Source: Neoechinorhynchus agilis (lineage: Eukaryota > Acanthocephala). From it: 64,000 bases of DNA. The notes under the pieces are model-generated. The model had not been told where the DNA came from, searched no databases, and saw only the letters and a program-made list of their open reading frames with translations. Location: NCBI GenBank assembly GCA_051530055.1, contig CM121342.1, forward strand, positions 14,446,001 through 14,510,000. The letters run 5' to 3'. Shown here piece by piece: positions 45,010-56,940 of the stretch (positions within the stretch are counted from its first letter, which is position 1; each line of letters begins with the position of its first letter). A program made the position numbers and the translations under genes.

Positions 45010-46463
45010 GACACGTGATCTTTAAATGTGATTTCAAAAATGCATCCAACACATTTCACCGAGCAGATTTGCTCGAAGTAGTTAGAGATCACGCACCAGA
45101 AGCATTTCGCTATTTCTTCAATGCCTATGGAACTTCAACTCCTTCGTTGTTCAATAACCACGTTTTTTGGTCAGAAAGAGGAGTTCAACAAGGGGATTTT
45201 TTGTATCAACAGCCCCCGCACTCACAGTCAATCCTGTCGCGCACTCTCTCCAGTCCAGATTTAACGGCTGGTACCTGGATGATACCACGTTCGGAGGTAA
45301 CCCCTCTGTTGTACTGCACGATTTGGAGACACGTGAAGGAAACGGCGAAAATTGGCATTGAATTGAATGCTGCGAAATGTGAGATTTTTGTGATGAACGT
45401 GGAAGATGAGGTGTAAAGGAAAACTACCGTGAAAGATTTTCAGAACCTGACCTCTGGATTGAATTGATTACTCTAGACCCGTTAAATCTTCTAGGAAGTT
45501 GCATTTTGGGTTCTAATGTTGAAGCAAAGATTGCCAATCTCCAACCGCAACTTTCGGTATTGTGCGAACGAGTTGATAAATTATCTTCACAAGAGGCTCT
45601 GTTCCTTATCAAGAACACCCTCTTTATTCCAAAATTGCTGTATAAGCTGCGCACAGCACCTTTTTTAGACATAAGGATAAGCTGGCAAAATTAGACGAGA
45701 CGGTGAAAGCCTCCCTCGAGAAAATTTTAAATAATCAGCTGTCAGGCGAGACCTGGCGTCAAGCGTTCTTGCCCGTGTCGTCCGGCGGTTTGGGTATCCG
45801 GAAAGCAGCCGATATTTCTCTGCCAGCTTATTTGGGATCGTATGAAGCAAGCCGCAAAGTAGTTAAATCCGTTCTTATCGAGAATTACGCTTTGAATGAA
45901 AATTTCGTGGAGGCGCTTAATCTTTGGTGTGAAAATTCGGGCAGCGAGCAGTTACCCGTCAATGGTTGCAAACAATCAGTTTGGGACTCACCTCTGGTAG
46001 CGAGAATTCACAAATCTTTAATTTCAGATTCTCGTGGCCTGGTGAACCAAACTCGATTGGCGGCAGTCTTTGCAATAGAATCGGATGCTTGGCTAAGCGC
46101 TGTCCCAATCGCTTCTGTGGGTACCCTCGGACGCGACAGTGTGAAAATTCAGGCAGCGAGCAGTTACCCGTCAATGGTTGCAAACAATCAGTTTGGGACT
46201 CACCTCTGGTAGCGAGAATTCACAAATCTTTAATTTCAGATTCTCGTGGCCTGGTGAACCGAACTCGATTGGCGGCAGTCTTTGCGATAGAATCGGATGC
46301 TTGGCTAAGCGCTGTCCCAATCGCTTCTGTGGGTACCCTCCGACGAGACAGTAAGGATTGCAGTGCCCCTGAGACTTGGGGTACCGATGTACACATCCTA
46401 TCGCTGCCGTTGGGAAGCGACCGTAAAACCATTGGGACGACATGGTCTCGTCTGTCGGCAATC

Positions 46464-47390
46464 AGGTTCAATGGTCGACGGATGTCGAGACTGACGGTAG
46501 ATTCAGCTTCCTTGATGTTGCGATAGAGCGTGTTGGTGGAGATGGGTATGTGACTAAGGTGTATCGAAGAATCGATGTTCCACATGGCATGGTTCCATGG
46601 ATCTCCTCTCAACCACGAGAATATAAGATTTCCAGGGTTAGATCATTGGTACAACGAGCTTTTGCTTATCGCAGCTCGAGTACTGACCTCGAACATGAAC
46701 TGGATTTTATCCTGGATTTATCAGGACAGAAGGATTACCCATTGAATCTGGTCAGGAAGGTGATCAGGAGCGCTAGGTTTAGGAGGCCGGCAGTAGTGAC
46801 ATCGGATAAGGACCGTGTGTTTCTTGAGTTGCCGTTTGTTGACGATTCCTCCTATCAGAGTTTATCCAGGATCTTATTGGCAGACCACCAGAGCAAACGT
46901 ACGCTCGTCTATTCCAAACGAAGGAATAATCTTCATGGCCTGATATGTCCGAGCAATCGTGAAAGCCCAAGTGGTGAAGTATATAGAATACTTTGCTCGA
47001 ATTGTGATCGATGCTATATTGGCCAGACAAATAACTTTGGGAGGAGGATGAGGGAACATCGCTGTTCACTGAAAAAACAGGATACGAACTCCGCTGTGGC
47101 TTCCCACTCTCTGACTACGGGTCATATGATCGATACTAACGACGCATATTTGTTTTTACGCAATGACCATAAGGTTTAGCGTGTTATTATCTAGGTCATG
47201 TTCATTCAGGGAACCAACACTTTCGAGGGAAACAAGACAGATTATTCCTTAAAGTTGAAGATACCTCCGGCTAAGACAATGAGGTCGCCAAATTCCTTTT
47301 TAGATAATTGACTGAAGAAGTCCAGTGTGATTGGACGAAATATTTCAATCAAAGTTATTCTTTGATAAAAAAATTCCACCGCCACATAAT
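46464..47390 (+). mobile_element. Penelope-like element, 5'-truncated, with GIY-YIG and hammerhead-like end
   Basis: The frame reads FSFLDVAIERVGGDGYVTKV (end of PLE RT), VPWISSQPREYK, a linker with FILDLSGQKDYPLNLV, then the GIY-YIG endonuclease: GEVYRILCSNCDRCYIGQT, FGRRMREHR, SAVASHSLTTGHMID and, past one stop, NTFEGNKTDYSLKLKIPP. A hammerhead-like core follows at 47308-47345. The element interrupts the LINE exactly where the sister copy at 18430 reads on without a break (CGGCAATCAGG to TACTTACGACGCGCC); AATCAGG at both ends suggests a short target duplication. Confidence 0.9.
47308..47350 (+). ncRNA. Hammerhead-like core at PLE 3' end
   Basis: TTGACTGAAGA, stem GTCCA/TGGAC around GTGTGAT, then GAAATATTTC. 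Core boxes CTGANGA and GAAA are intact and stem II is a perfect 5 bp. Location just past a GIY-YIG ORF is where PLE hammerheads are known. Helices I and III not resolved. Confidence 0.6.
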
Positions 47391-47869
47391 CAGGTACTTA
47401 CGACGCGCCGAAGTGAACGCAATTCTTAGCCGTACCCCGAATACTCTGAAAGCGCCCAACATCCTAGAGCCGAGCAATCTTTGCCGACTCGATGGCCATA
47501 GACCGGACGGTGTCACAGTATTCCCGTGGCGAGAAGGAAAATGCCTTCTCCGGGACGACACGTCCGTGGACACGCTCGCAGCAGCAACATAAAATTCGCC
47601 ACTATTAAACCGCAACCGCTGCTGAGGAACGCAAAAGGACAAAATACAGAGACCTGTGTCGAAATCATCATTACATTCCCTTTGGCGTCGAGACGCTCAG
47701 GTCGTTTGGTACCGCGGCGCAGGACCTGGTCAATCAATTGTCCAAGAGACTGAGACGAATCACTGGCGATCCCAGGGCCAAAACATAAGTTTGGCTGTGA
47801 AAAGGGCGAACGCTGCATCCGTCCTTTCGACCGTTACACGAGGACGATGCTTAGATTTCATGTAGAAAA

Positions 47870-48189
47870 TATGTAAAATATCGGAAATAACTTTTGAAAA
47901 AAAGATAAAATTACCCAGTAATAATACGTTTATTTTTTAGTTAACAAAGAAAACGACCCATGTATCTTTGGTACCATGTATCCTCGGATCTTTTTCAATG
48001 AATTGTAGACATTCGAAATACGAATTGAAAGAAGGTTAACCTTCAATAAATTTTTTTAATTATATCTATTTAAAAAATAACGATTTTCCTGATTCGTCTA
48101 TTCGTACGTTTACAAATAAGTCATGATCATCAATACCCGAATTTTCGAAAATTAAAGTTATTCGATTACATTTCTTTAGGGATGTTATG
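47870..48189. other. Intergenic, no feature recognised
   Basis: AT-rich sequence between two LINE ends. Confidence 0.35.
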
Positions 48190-48280
48190 TTTGTTCGGCA
48201 GCTTCCTTGATGGCCGCGGCATTTCCGCGTTGGATCGCCGCGCTGATTCGCTGCAACATTATTATTATTATTTCACGCCT
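48190..48280 (-). mobile_element. Scrap of RLE-type LINE tail
   Basis: Minus strand reads LQRISAAIQRGNAAAIKEAA then a stop, matching the NISLAVQRGNAASV tail of the LINE family. It is GC-rich for the region. It touches the 3' end of the large LINE that follows. Confidence 0.55.
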
Positions 48281-48289
48281 CATACAACA

Positions 48290-51200
48290 TACACACAATC
48301 AATCTCTTAATTCCTCTTTCTTGCTTGATCTAATGTCTCGGGCCCAAGATGGCTGTGAGTTGTGGGACGATCTCTTAAATCCCCTCACAGCAGCCTCGAA
48401 AACCCTTCTTTTAATTCTTAAGTAATAATAATCCTTTTCTTGTCCTGGTCCTGTAAAAAAGAGAATAACATGAGAAAATCACTTACCTCATTCCTGTTAA
48501 GTATATTAGTTTGATTAATGGGTAAAAAACTGGATGGTTTATTGAAAAAGATTCTAAGAATTGAGGAGTTGTAATTAAAATATTTACAGCTAGAATAACA
48601 ATAAGAATAAAACCAAATTTTAGACAAAAAAATTCTTGTTAAAAAGGAAAAAAGGGGTTTCGTATCAATATTATTTTTAATAAGAATGCTGCTAAGCTTA
48701 TTCAGCATAGTAAGATAAAATGATAGTCTGTTTTCTGGGGGCCGGCCCCGTGCGAAAAAGCATATTGAACCCCCTAGAAATGTGGGGAAATTGATAACCC
48801 TTTGGCTCTTTTGATAAAAATATCTGTTTTTGTCAGAAGACTTTTAAAGGAAGAGTTTATAAAAATTCCGTGATTTTTACAGGGGAAATCAACACCTAAA
48901 ATCTTGGAATGCGATCTAAAATTGATATTAGGGAAATTGAAATTAGAAGATAATTCATTAATTAGAAGCTTCCTCGAAGCCAAAGTTTTAGTCAGTGGAA
49001 TAAAGAAAGTTTTGTTATTGTTTGTAACTAAATTGGCTTTCCTAAGTTCCGACGACAAAGATTGCATAAAATTGGCTATATTATTCGTTAGAATAGAAGA
49101 TGTTCTAGCTTTACAAAATAAGAATATATCATCCGCATAAACTAAAGGAAATATGGAAGATGATTTCTTTAGATTTTTGAAAATATATATAAGGGCAATT
49201 AAAAATAAGGTGGGCGAGAGTGGAGATCCTTGAGGAACACCATATCTAGAGAAAAATTTAGTGTGAGAAGGGTCCACCTCATAGTAAAAGGACTTGGATT
49301 CCATAAGATAGTTGGTTTTGTAGATAAGATTAAGAGGAACTTTAAGATTAACTAAAGCCTCATAAAGAAAGCCACGATCCAAGGCATCAAAAGCCTTATT
49401 AATATCCAGCTGAATGAGAAGTTTTTGTACATTAATAGCTTCATTCATAGAATTAAGAGAGGATAAAAGCGATGTGACACCTTTACCTCTAATGAAGCCA
49501 TGGAAAAAGTCGGGGATTAGCTTTCTACATACTAAAAAGTCATACAGTTTCCCGTTCACCGCTCTTTCTAAGCAAGAGACGATTGGGTTCTGTATGGAAA
49601 TTACTCTGATGTGGGATGCGTTAAATATACGTCCTTTCGTTTTGGGAATAAAAATTTTCTTAACAATATTTATGTTAAGTAGATCATTAAAATCAATTTT
49701 CGATAAACGAAATCTACTAAAATAGATAGATTTTACCTTATCAGAAATAGAACTAAAAATTATGGGTAAGTGCCATTTATATTATACGCTTTAGAGGGGT
49801 TAGATTTACAGGCCTTCAGAAAAACTTCAACTTCAAAATTCCACGAAAAGGACTTTTTATTAAAGATGGGAAGTGGAGGAGAAGAACATGCACTAAGAGT
49901 ATGTGCCATCAAAATAGACTCAATTACTGCAGGATAAGATATAGACCCTATCCAGTTAGATGCTTTTGCCTTCCAACAGACCGGTCTTCTATTCAAAATA
50001 CAGGACCAAAAGTCCTTACCAAAGGACTTAAGAGAGATCAGCTTCTTTTTGTCCAACGAAACTTTATGATAAAACTTAGCTGTGTAAAATTTTTTCATAA
50101 ATAAGTTTTTAAGGGGAGCGTTACCATACAAGTCAGCTATAACAGCATTTTTATAAAATATGTTGGCTTCATGACAAACAGGAGGTCGCTTGATCACAGA
50201 CTTAGTAATTAAATTTTTATGTACAGAGGATAAAATGGCATTGTTAAAGTCAGATAACGAGGATGAAGTGGAAGAGTTCATAAAAGAAAGGAGATCATTA
50301 TTAAATTTTGAAAAGCTTTGAGGATTAAAAACGAAAGTGTCCTTAAGAGCGATGCCATTAGATTTAAAAAGGATAAGGTCATGCCCTAACAATCTCTGTG
50401 ACTGAAGTTGGGAAGCAGGATAAAATAAAATAGGAATTGACTTTTTAATAATTGCACCATCCAAGAAGGTATGTCTATTAGATTTAACATTATGAAAAGA
50501 AGGAAATCTGGGGAGCAAAAAATTGTGAAACTTAAAAAAGGGCCTAAAAGCATTTAAAAAATTACTATTGAAGTCGCCTACGATAAAGTCAGGATTCCAG
50601 TAACGGAGGATATGCATAAAAGATTTAGTAAATATACCCACGTGTCTGGGTTGAATATACAAGTTGCAAAGGATAAGAGTAGGAGAGAAAAAGGATGAGG
50701 TACCATATAAGGGATTATTAAAAGAAATAATTTGCATTGCAAAAGAAATATTTTTAGTTTGAAAGAGAAGTTTAGAAGAGTGAGATTTAAGAATAAATGT
50801 TTGAAGTCCTCCAGAAAATCCAATGTGCTGATTGGTTGATGTGGAGCTAGGGAGAAGAACATGAGAATCATAATTATCGAAGAGAAGCATTTTAGAAAAG
50901 CCGGTTTCTTGAAAACACAGCATGTTAACATAGTTATCAACTACACAAGGAGTAAGAAAATTAGGAAGACTAGAAGCCCTAGAGGCATTATATGTGATGA
51001 AAGAGAAAGGACATTCCTTATAATTGGAACAAGTCATTAAATGATTTTAGGACGTTTGGAATCTATAGATTCCAAGTTACGCAAAGATGGGGAAATATCT
51101 CTTTTATAATTTTCACAATCGATCCAGTTATTAAAGTTAAATAATCTAGAAAAATTGTCGGAGGTAGAGTCTGGTGTAGAAAGATTTTCCAGTTTGTGAA

Positions 51201-52430
51201 GGATCAAAGTAAGGAAGTACTTAAGTAATGAAATTTCTTTATCGGGATAAAGTTGAGAAGTATTAATGGAAGATTTTAAACTATCAAGAAAGGATTTTTC
51301 CGGAGGTTTGGGGGGAAGTTTAGGCTTGTGACCATCAGGGGAAGGTTGAGTCTTCGACTCCTTAGAGGAAAAACCGTCCGAAGAGAAAGGATTATGTTGT
51401 GGATAGAATTCTCTATAACTAGAATTATGGAATACTCGCTGCTTCGATGGTATGGAATCGTCAAAATATTTTTGCGCGAATTTGCAAGAACGTGCAAAGG
51501 CCGGATGATTCTTGCCACAGTTTGCACAGGTAGCAGCATCAGAATTGGAGCAAGATGATTTGTGATGAGGACCTGCACAAAAGATGCATCTGGAGGGGAA
51601 GACACAGTCAGATTCGTGGTGCCCCCATCTCGAACACCTCTGACATATCGTCAAATTATAATCATAGATAGAGTCCCTGTATCGGTCAAAAGTGACCCAG
51701 TATGAGAAAAAACCCCTGCCGGAGTTAGCTAGACTCTCGGCGACATTGATAGTAGCTGAACATAGGATGGCGTAGGCTGAACTAGCGTTGGGTCTAAACA
51801 GATATTTAACCAGTTTTATACCTAACTCATCCTCAATTTTGCGAAAATCAGTAGTATCCAAGTCTTGAGGAGGATTCCTCATTAGAAAGGTGACTCTACG
51901 AGATAGGTCAACAGATTGGATGCTTAACTCCCCTAGCATCTTAGAAAAGAGGTCTTTACCGGCCGCATCGAAAAGAATAAAAAGGATGTGGAATTTGGTC
52001 ACAGAGAACCTCTTTATCAAAAAATTCATGTTTCTCACGACCATTCGGCAGTAAATACTTCTCGAAGAAATAACGCGAGAAATAGGAGGGGGAGTTAGTG
52101 CCCATGGCTTCTTTGGGAATTTTGATAACGAAATCCTCTTTCCTAACAGGACGCTTAAACCTTGATGCGTCGATAGAATGTTCCATCTGATCCCCTATGG
52201 AAACTTGTGCACAATCATTCAAAACTTCACAATCACTCGGGGGGAGGGGGACAGTAGGAACAAACCTTAATCTAGACATGTCGGAAATAGGGTTTACCCG
52301 ATTGCTGATATTCGAAGCGCAATTTTGCATCACGAAACAGCGCTTCTGTACGTTTTTGGCTGCAACAGGAAGCTGCTGGATCGCATATCGCCGGTAGCAT
52401 GTAAAATACGTTTTATTATGTGGAACCATT
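48290..52430 (-). mobile_element. APE-type LINE, nearly complete, two ORFs
   Basis: ORF1 (about 52424-51037, one frameshift) has a C-terminal zinc-knuckle array: CQRCSRWGHHESDC, CIFCAGPHHKSSC, CANCGKNHPAFARSC. ORF1 stop and ORF2 start overlap as TAATG at 51037. ORF2 begins with an apurinic-type endonuclease (FITYNASRASSLPN, MLCFQETGF, PDFIVGDFN) to about 49760, then after frame breaks the RT (LIQLDINKAFDALDRGFLYE, GVPQGSPLSPTLFLIALIYI, PLVYADDIFLF). A C-terminal part continues to about 48290. It is about 4.1 kb and has roughly three or four breaks. The architecture fits the Jockey/I group. Confidence 0.88.
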
Positions 52431-53589
52431 ATAATCCACCGACGATAATAAAATGTGAAGTCAATAAATGAATCTGTCGACGTAATACGATCGACGCTAA
52501 ACAATAAAACGGTGTTTCTTCCATATTTACACAGTTTTTCATTTTCAACGTCGAATCGAGTGCGCGCTTCGTTTCACCATTTTTATATAACGACGTCGAT
52601 GTGCTCTTTCGAGTGATTTAAAATGAATTGGAGCATTTCGACTTCTTAGGCCGAGAAGTTATTTAGTTTCGATTAAAAAAGTAGTCAATCTCTAAATTTT
52701 TTCATGGAATTACGGTAATATGTTGAAATGCCGAAATCATCTAATATCCTTTTTGTTGAGTCCAGCTTTTTTCTAAATTCGGTTCATTTCAGTCATTCTG
52801 AGCCTTTTCGTGCGCTGCGATTTGTTCAATTCGCTTTGGATTTAAGCGCTTGGTTTCTCTTTTGGTTGCCTTCGAGTCAAGTATTCTGCTGAGTTCCATT
52901 ATAATCTTCAATATGCCACAATACATTCATTAGCGTTTTCTGTTTGTTCTTAAGTCCTTTATGATGGTAACTTATCATTGGGCAAACCTTCGTATCATAG
53001 CGACTTTCGTGGAGGTATTCTTGTTCAGTGTATAAAGGATTCAGTGTCAAAAATTATAGTACCCTCACATTCTTTTCTAAGGCAAGGTGATGTCGAAGTT
53101 TTTCATCAAATAACAATGGTTTGAAATCCGCCAAGATATCATCTAATAATTCATCAATACCTTCTTTTGTTTTCTTAGAATGCTCTGCTTTTCTTGGCAT
53201 TGAATGTTTCCCAAAACTCTTTGGCTTCCACGACAGCGCCTTTTCCGTAAAACGTCTCCGTGTCCATAACAAGCTTCGTTTATTTTCGCGAATTGTCCTA
53301 AGATGAAATGTTTGCACGATATGTCGTCGTCGGCGTAAGCACTTGTCCGTGCATTGGTTTCGCATTGTATTTCTAATCTTGTGTTGCCATTGGTCGTGAT
53401 TTGTTTAAGGCGATTCTTGCCTTGTCGCCGTAGGACACATGCACCTTACAGTCAGCCTTTCAGACGTGCATTCATCGACGATGGAAACTTTGCTGGATGA
53501 CGATCATCAAATTTGCAATGATCAACCCCAAACTTCTTTGGATTAGAAAATCTAGTCGAGCAATGACAAATACTAATTTAACCACGTTA
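52431..53589. other. Intergenic with small open frames
   Basis: A minus-strand frame at about 53202-53054 starts MPRKAEHSKKTKEGIDELL and continues DDILADFKPLLFDE; it is charged and helical, possibly the end of a spliced gene, but no family is recognised. Otherwise nothing. Confidence 0.3.
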
Positions 53590-55090
53590 AAAGAATTTCT
53601 ACGGTGCTACATTTAATTACTTGATGTTTCGCGGAGTGATAATTAATTTTAAGATTTTCAATGATCAAAAGCGTGATTTCTTTATTACTTGCACATTTAC
53701 AGCAAAAATGTTGACAATTAAATTTTTATTAAAATTTGGCACAAATGAACTTCTCGTGCTGATATCATCTCATTCCTCTCCTTTTCCTGGCCAACGTCGT
53801 TTTCCCATTCGGGCAAAATTCATTCTTCGTCCGTAATTAGAGAGCTCTTGTGATTGTCTCCTTGGAATTCTTAAAAAGTTTCGAGCACGTGCCACATCCC
53901 GTTCTACTCTAGCGAGTATGCGACCAACTTGCAATATTTTGTGTTCAATTTCTTCATTCGTTGATGCTTCGCTATCCAGCTTTGTGCGACTTCCTAGTTG
54001 TTTCCGCTCGTCTTCTTGATCCGAATCGGATTCAGTCTCAATGTCGACAATGTGCTGCGAATGTGGTCTTGACCTGCTTTTACTTGACATTTCCATATCT
54101 TTGTTTATTTCTCCGTGCCGCCGTTTGCTTGATAAATGAAGCACTTCTCGTTCCACAAATGACTTGTTGGTCTTCAACTGCCGTTTTCGTTCTGGGATAA
54201 TTGGCTCGTCAATTGACATCGAAGAACAACTATCTATATCCATCGGTTCTGCTTGATCGTTGGATACTGCTCGAATCTCTTCAACTGTCTGATTATTTAA
54301 ATTGATCGTCCGGTCAACATTTGAAAGACTTTTATATTGTCCTTCCTCATCTTTTGCACTTACTTGCAATTTTTGAAAATCTTCGGTCAACTGACTTTCG
54401 ACGGCTTCAGCAATAAATTCTAGGCGATTTAAGCCTGGTTGCACTCTATAGCGAAAAGGTAATCGCCTGATTAATAGTGATCCACTCCGATGTCTTCGGC
54501 GTGAATTTCCTTGTCCGCTTCGATTAGGCTCCTCGTCCGATAAAGATTCTGTACTGACATTGTGTTGATTAAAGCGATCATTGCTTTCACTATTTAATCG
54601 TCGCGTCGGCATGTTTGGATACTGATAGTCAATGTGTAACGCATATACGACTATTTCTTAAGGCGAGAATGGTACGTCCACGTGATTCTCAGCTGTAATC
54701 ATTTTATTTTGTTTTCTATACTAGCCAATCAAAATGCAGCATCTTGATTTGATTAAGTTTTTATGGCGGAAAAATTTAAGGCTTCAAGCATTTTTTTAAG
54801 TGTGAGCCTTTACGATTTTCATCTAATTAATGTTGGTTTTCGTTGATGCATTTGGCCTCAATTATTTTTAAAGGAAGTTTAACGAATAAATATAAAGGGG
54901 CAATTTGACGTTTAACTGCGATAGACGAATGAGTTCAATTTGCTACTTCGAACTATGCAACAACTTTCTAATATTTGTTTTTATTTAATCATGAGAGAAA
55001 TGTTTTAAGGCCACACCGAATCTTCGCACCGCATTTTAAATTGGGAATTCAAATGCCTATTTCGTCTATGTAACTCGTGTCACCGCCATT
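53590..55090 (-). repeat. Tandem duplication, unit A (about 1.5 kb)
   Basis: The unit from CTACGGTGCTACATTT (about 53600) to TCACCGCCATTAC (about 55088) is repeated as unit B, 55206-56277 plus 61500-61800, with unit B split by a 5.2-kb insertion. Both units carry one gene with promoter. Unit B has about 75 bp extra near 55265-55340. Confidence 0.85.
53770..54612 (-). CDS. Unknown charged nuclear-type protein, tandem copy A
   Basis: The 280-residue product starts MPTRRLNSESNDRFNQH and has an arginine/serine-rich early part (RSGQGNSRRRHRSGSLL), a conserved LNRLEFIAEAVESQLTED helix, a central acidic patch (IETESDSDQEDERK) and a helical basic C-terminus (LARVERDVARARNFLRIP, RMGKRRWPGKGEE). Basic clusters such as SSKRRH and ERKRQLK look like nuclear localisation signals. 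No known family is recognised. It is intronless and intact, and a second diverged but intact copy lies 0.8 kb upstream in the same orientation, which argues that the protein is used. Confidence 0.65.
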   Translation of the reverse strand: MPTRRLNSESNDRFNQHNVSTESLSDEEPNRSGQGNSRRRHRSGSLLIRRLPFRYRVQPGLNRLEFIAEAVESQLTEDFQKLQVSAKDEEGQYKSLSNVDRTINLNNQTVEEIRAVSNDQAEPMDIDSCSSMSIDEPIIPERKRQLKTNKSFVEREVLHLSSKRRHGEINKDMEMSSKSRSRPHSQHIVDIETESDSDQEDERKQLGSRTKLDSEASTNEEIEHKILQVGRILARVERDVARARNFLRIPRRQSQELSNYGRRMNFARMGKRRWPGKGEE

Positions 55091-55445
55091 ACATTCTTAA
55101 TGGCCTACTAAATGCATAATCGCGCATAATACAGATCCAGAAAAAATTATTGCCTCAAAACTCTTATTTTTTTTACAAGGTGAAAAATCAATTTTCATCA
55201 CATGGTCTACGGTGCCACATTTATTTGCTTGATGTTTCGCTGCGTGATAATTAGTTTTATCAAGTATTGCATAATTGATTGCATCGATGATGAAGATAAA
55301 CACAATATTAATAGTATTATAAACGTTTAATTTAATCAAGATAATAAGATTTACAATGATCAAAAACGTGATTGCTTTCTTACTTGCACATTTACAGCAA
55401 AAATGTTGACAATGAAATTTTTATTAAATTTTGCGTAACGTTATA

Positions 55446-56084
55446 TTATTCCTCTGCGTTTCCTGGCCAACGCCGTTTTCGCATTCGGGCCAAATTGATT
55501 CTTCGTCGATAATTGAAAAGCGCTTTTGATTGTCTCTTTTTAATTCTTAAAAGGTTTCGAGCCCGTGCCACATCTTGTTCTACACTTGCTAGTATGCTAC
55601 CGACTTGCAATATTTTGTGTTCCACAAATGACTTTGTGGTCTCCAACTGCCGTTTTCGTTCTGGGATAATTGGCTCGTCGAATGACATCGAAGAACAACT
55701 ATCTATATCCATCGGCTCTGCTTGACCGTTGGACACTGCCCGAATCTCTTCAGTTGTATTATTTATTACGGGCATCGTTCGTTCAACATTTGAAGGACTT
55801 GGAGGTCGTCCTTCATCATCCTCTTTACTTACTCGCAATTTTTCCATATCTTCTGTCAACTGACTTTCGACGGCTTCAGCGATAAATTCTAGGCGATTCA
55901 GGCATGGTTCCACTTTATGACGAAAAGGTAATCGTCTGACTAATAGTGATCGACTCCGATGTCTTCGGCGTGAATTTCCTTGTCCGCTTCGATTAGGCTC
56001 CTCGTCCGATGAAGATTCTGTCCTGACATTTCTGTGTTGATTAAAGCGATCATTGCTTTCACTATTCAATCGTCGCGTCGGCAT
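55446..56084 (-). CDS. Unknown charged nuclear-type protein, tandem copy B (shorter)
   Basis: The 212-residue paralogue of copy A keeps the same start and end (MPTRRLNSESNDRFNQH to RKRRWPGNAEE) and the LNRLEFIAEAVESQLTED helix. It lacks 69 internal residues of copy A, from REVLHL to NEEIE, joining SFVE directly to HKILQVG. The loss is in frame and its ends share GAAC, so a microhomology deletion is likely. Substitutions are spread along the protein without breaking the frame. Confidence 0.65.
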   Translation of the reverse strand: MPTRRLNSESNDRFNQHRNVRTESSSDEEPNRSGQGNSRRRHRSRSLLVRRLPFRHKVEPCLNRLEFIAEAVESQLTEDMEKLRVSKEDDEGRPPSPSNVERTMPVINNTTEEIRAVSNGQAEPMDIDSCSSMSFDEPIIPERKRQLETTKSFVEHKILQVGSILASVEQDVARARNLLRIKKRQSKALFNYRRRINLARMRKRRWPGNAEE

Positions 56085-56309
56085 GTTTGGATACTGATAG
56101 TCGATGTGTAACGCATATACGACTATTTCTTAAGGCGAGAATGGTACGTCCACGTGATTCTCAGCTGTAATCATTTTATTTAGTTTTCTATACTAGCCAA
56201 TCAAAATGCAGCACCTTGATTTAATTAAGTTTTTATAGCGGAAAAATTTAAGGCTTCAAACATTTTATTAAGTAAGGTCAAGTTGTTGCTTTGGGTGGAT
56301 AGTATGATT

Positions 56310-56940
56310 ATTTTTGTGACGTCTCTCACCCAGACATCGAATTTTCGAGACTCGCCGGTCTCCTCTCCAGGTGTTGTCAACATCTAAAACACAAACAAGC
56401 GCTCGCTTAACATCAATTTGCGTTTTGACTCAGGACCCCGGGTCTGTTATGCCCGTTGACAGAGGCGCAATTTTCCTTGCCCGGGGGAACTTAGGCCATG
56501 AGCAGATATCTGTGGTTGATAACTTCAGGGTCACATTCCCTTTGTTACCTTCCATATGTTTTTGTCGCTCGGCCTGTCCTATCATCATGGACTCCATTAT
56601 GAGCCTCCGTTGTAAGTGATCCTCACTCATTAACATTGCTGCATTTTCAAATCCGATATAGTGCGAGTTTTCGTGCGCATCTTTCAACATCGCTGACGCC
56701 GTGCACCTCGTCCGCATGACATAACGGTGTTGTCTAATGCGCATGTCCAGCTCCTGCATTGTTTGACCGATATACATGGCTTTGCAATCTAGACAGGGAA
56801 TAGCGTACACTCCTCGAACACCTTTCGCATCGGTTTGCGTTTGAAAATGCCAGCCAATGTGGGACCACTTTTCGTGAAGATCTGTGCGTCTGGATCAATT
56901 CTTTTCACTCTCCGCTTCAAAATGTTCTCACAGTGGTCGT
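56310..56940 (-). mobile_element. PLE 3' end, left outward-facing copy
   Basis: Minus strand reads RTFIGTRFVNDHCENIL, IDPDAQIFTKSGPTL and, after a shift, the GIY-YIG domain VYAIPCLDCKAMYIGQT, MRIRQHRYVM, HENSHYIGFENAAMLM. Its last 400 bp (56310-56720) are an inverted repeat of 61076-61497. It forms the left end of the composite insertion. Confidence 0.85.
56340..56373 (-). ncRNA. Hammerhead-like structure at PLE end
   Basis: CTGGAGA (one change from CTGANGA at A6), perfect stem GAGAC/GTCTC around CGGCGA, then GAAAATTC. The A6 change should impair cleavage. Confidence 0.45.

Larger units (their letters stand above)
45010..47860 (+). mobile_element. RLE-type LINE, broken and interrupted by a PLE
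   Basis: The RT part (45015-45416) has FKCDFKNASNTFHRADLLEV (motif A region) and ERGVQQGDF (motif B). The following region reads LFLIKNTLFIPKLLYKLRTA, LPVSSGGLGIRKAADIS and SVWDSPLVARIHKSL. A zinc-finger region (CRWE, GRHGLVCRQSG) is cut by a PLE at about 46464-47390. After it come RRAEVNAIL, HRPDGVTVFPWREGKCLL with VDTLAA, which is the R-PD..(D/E)xK restriction-like endonuclease pattern of R2-class LINEs, and the tail ISLAVKRANAASV. A 212-bp segment is tandemly duplicated (45927-46138, 46139-46350). Several frame breaks. Confidence 0.85.
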
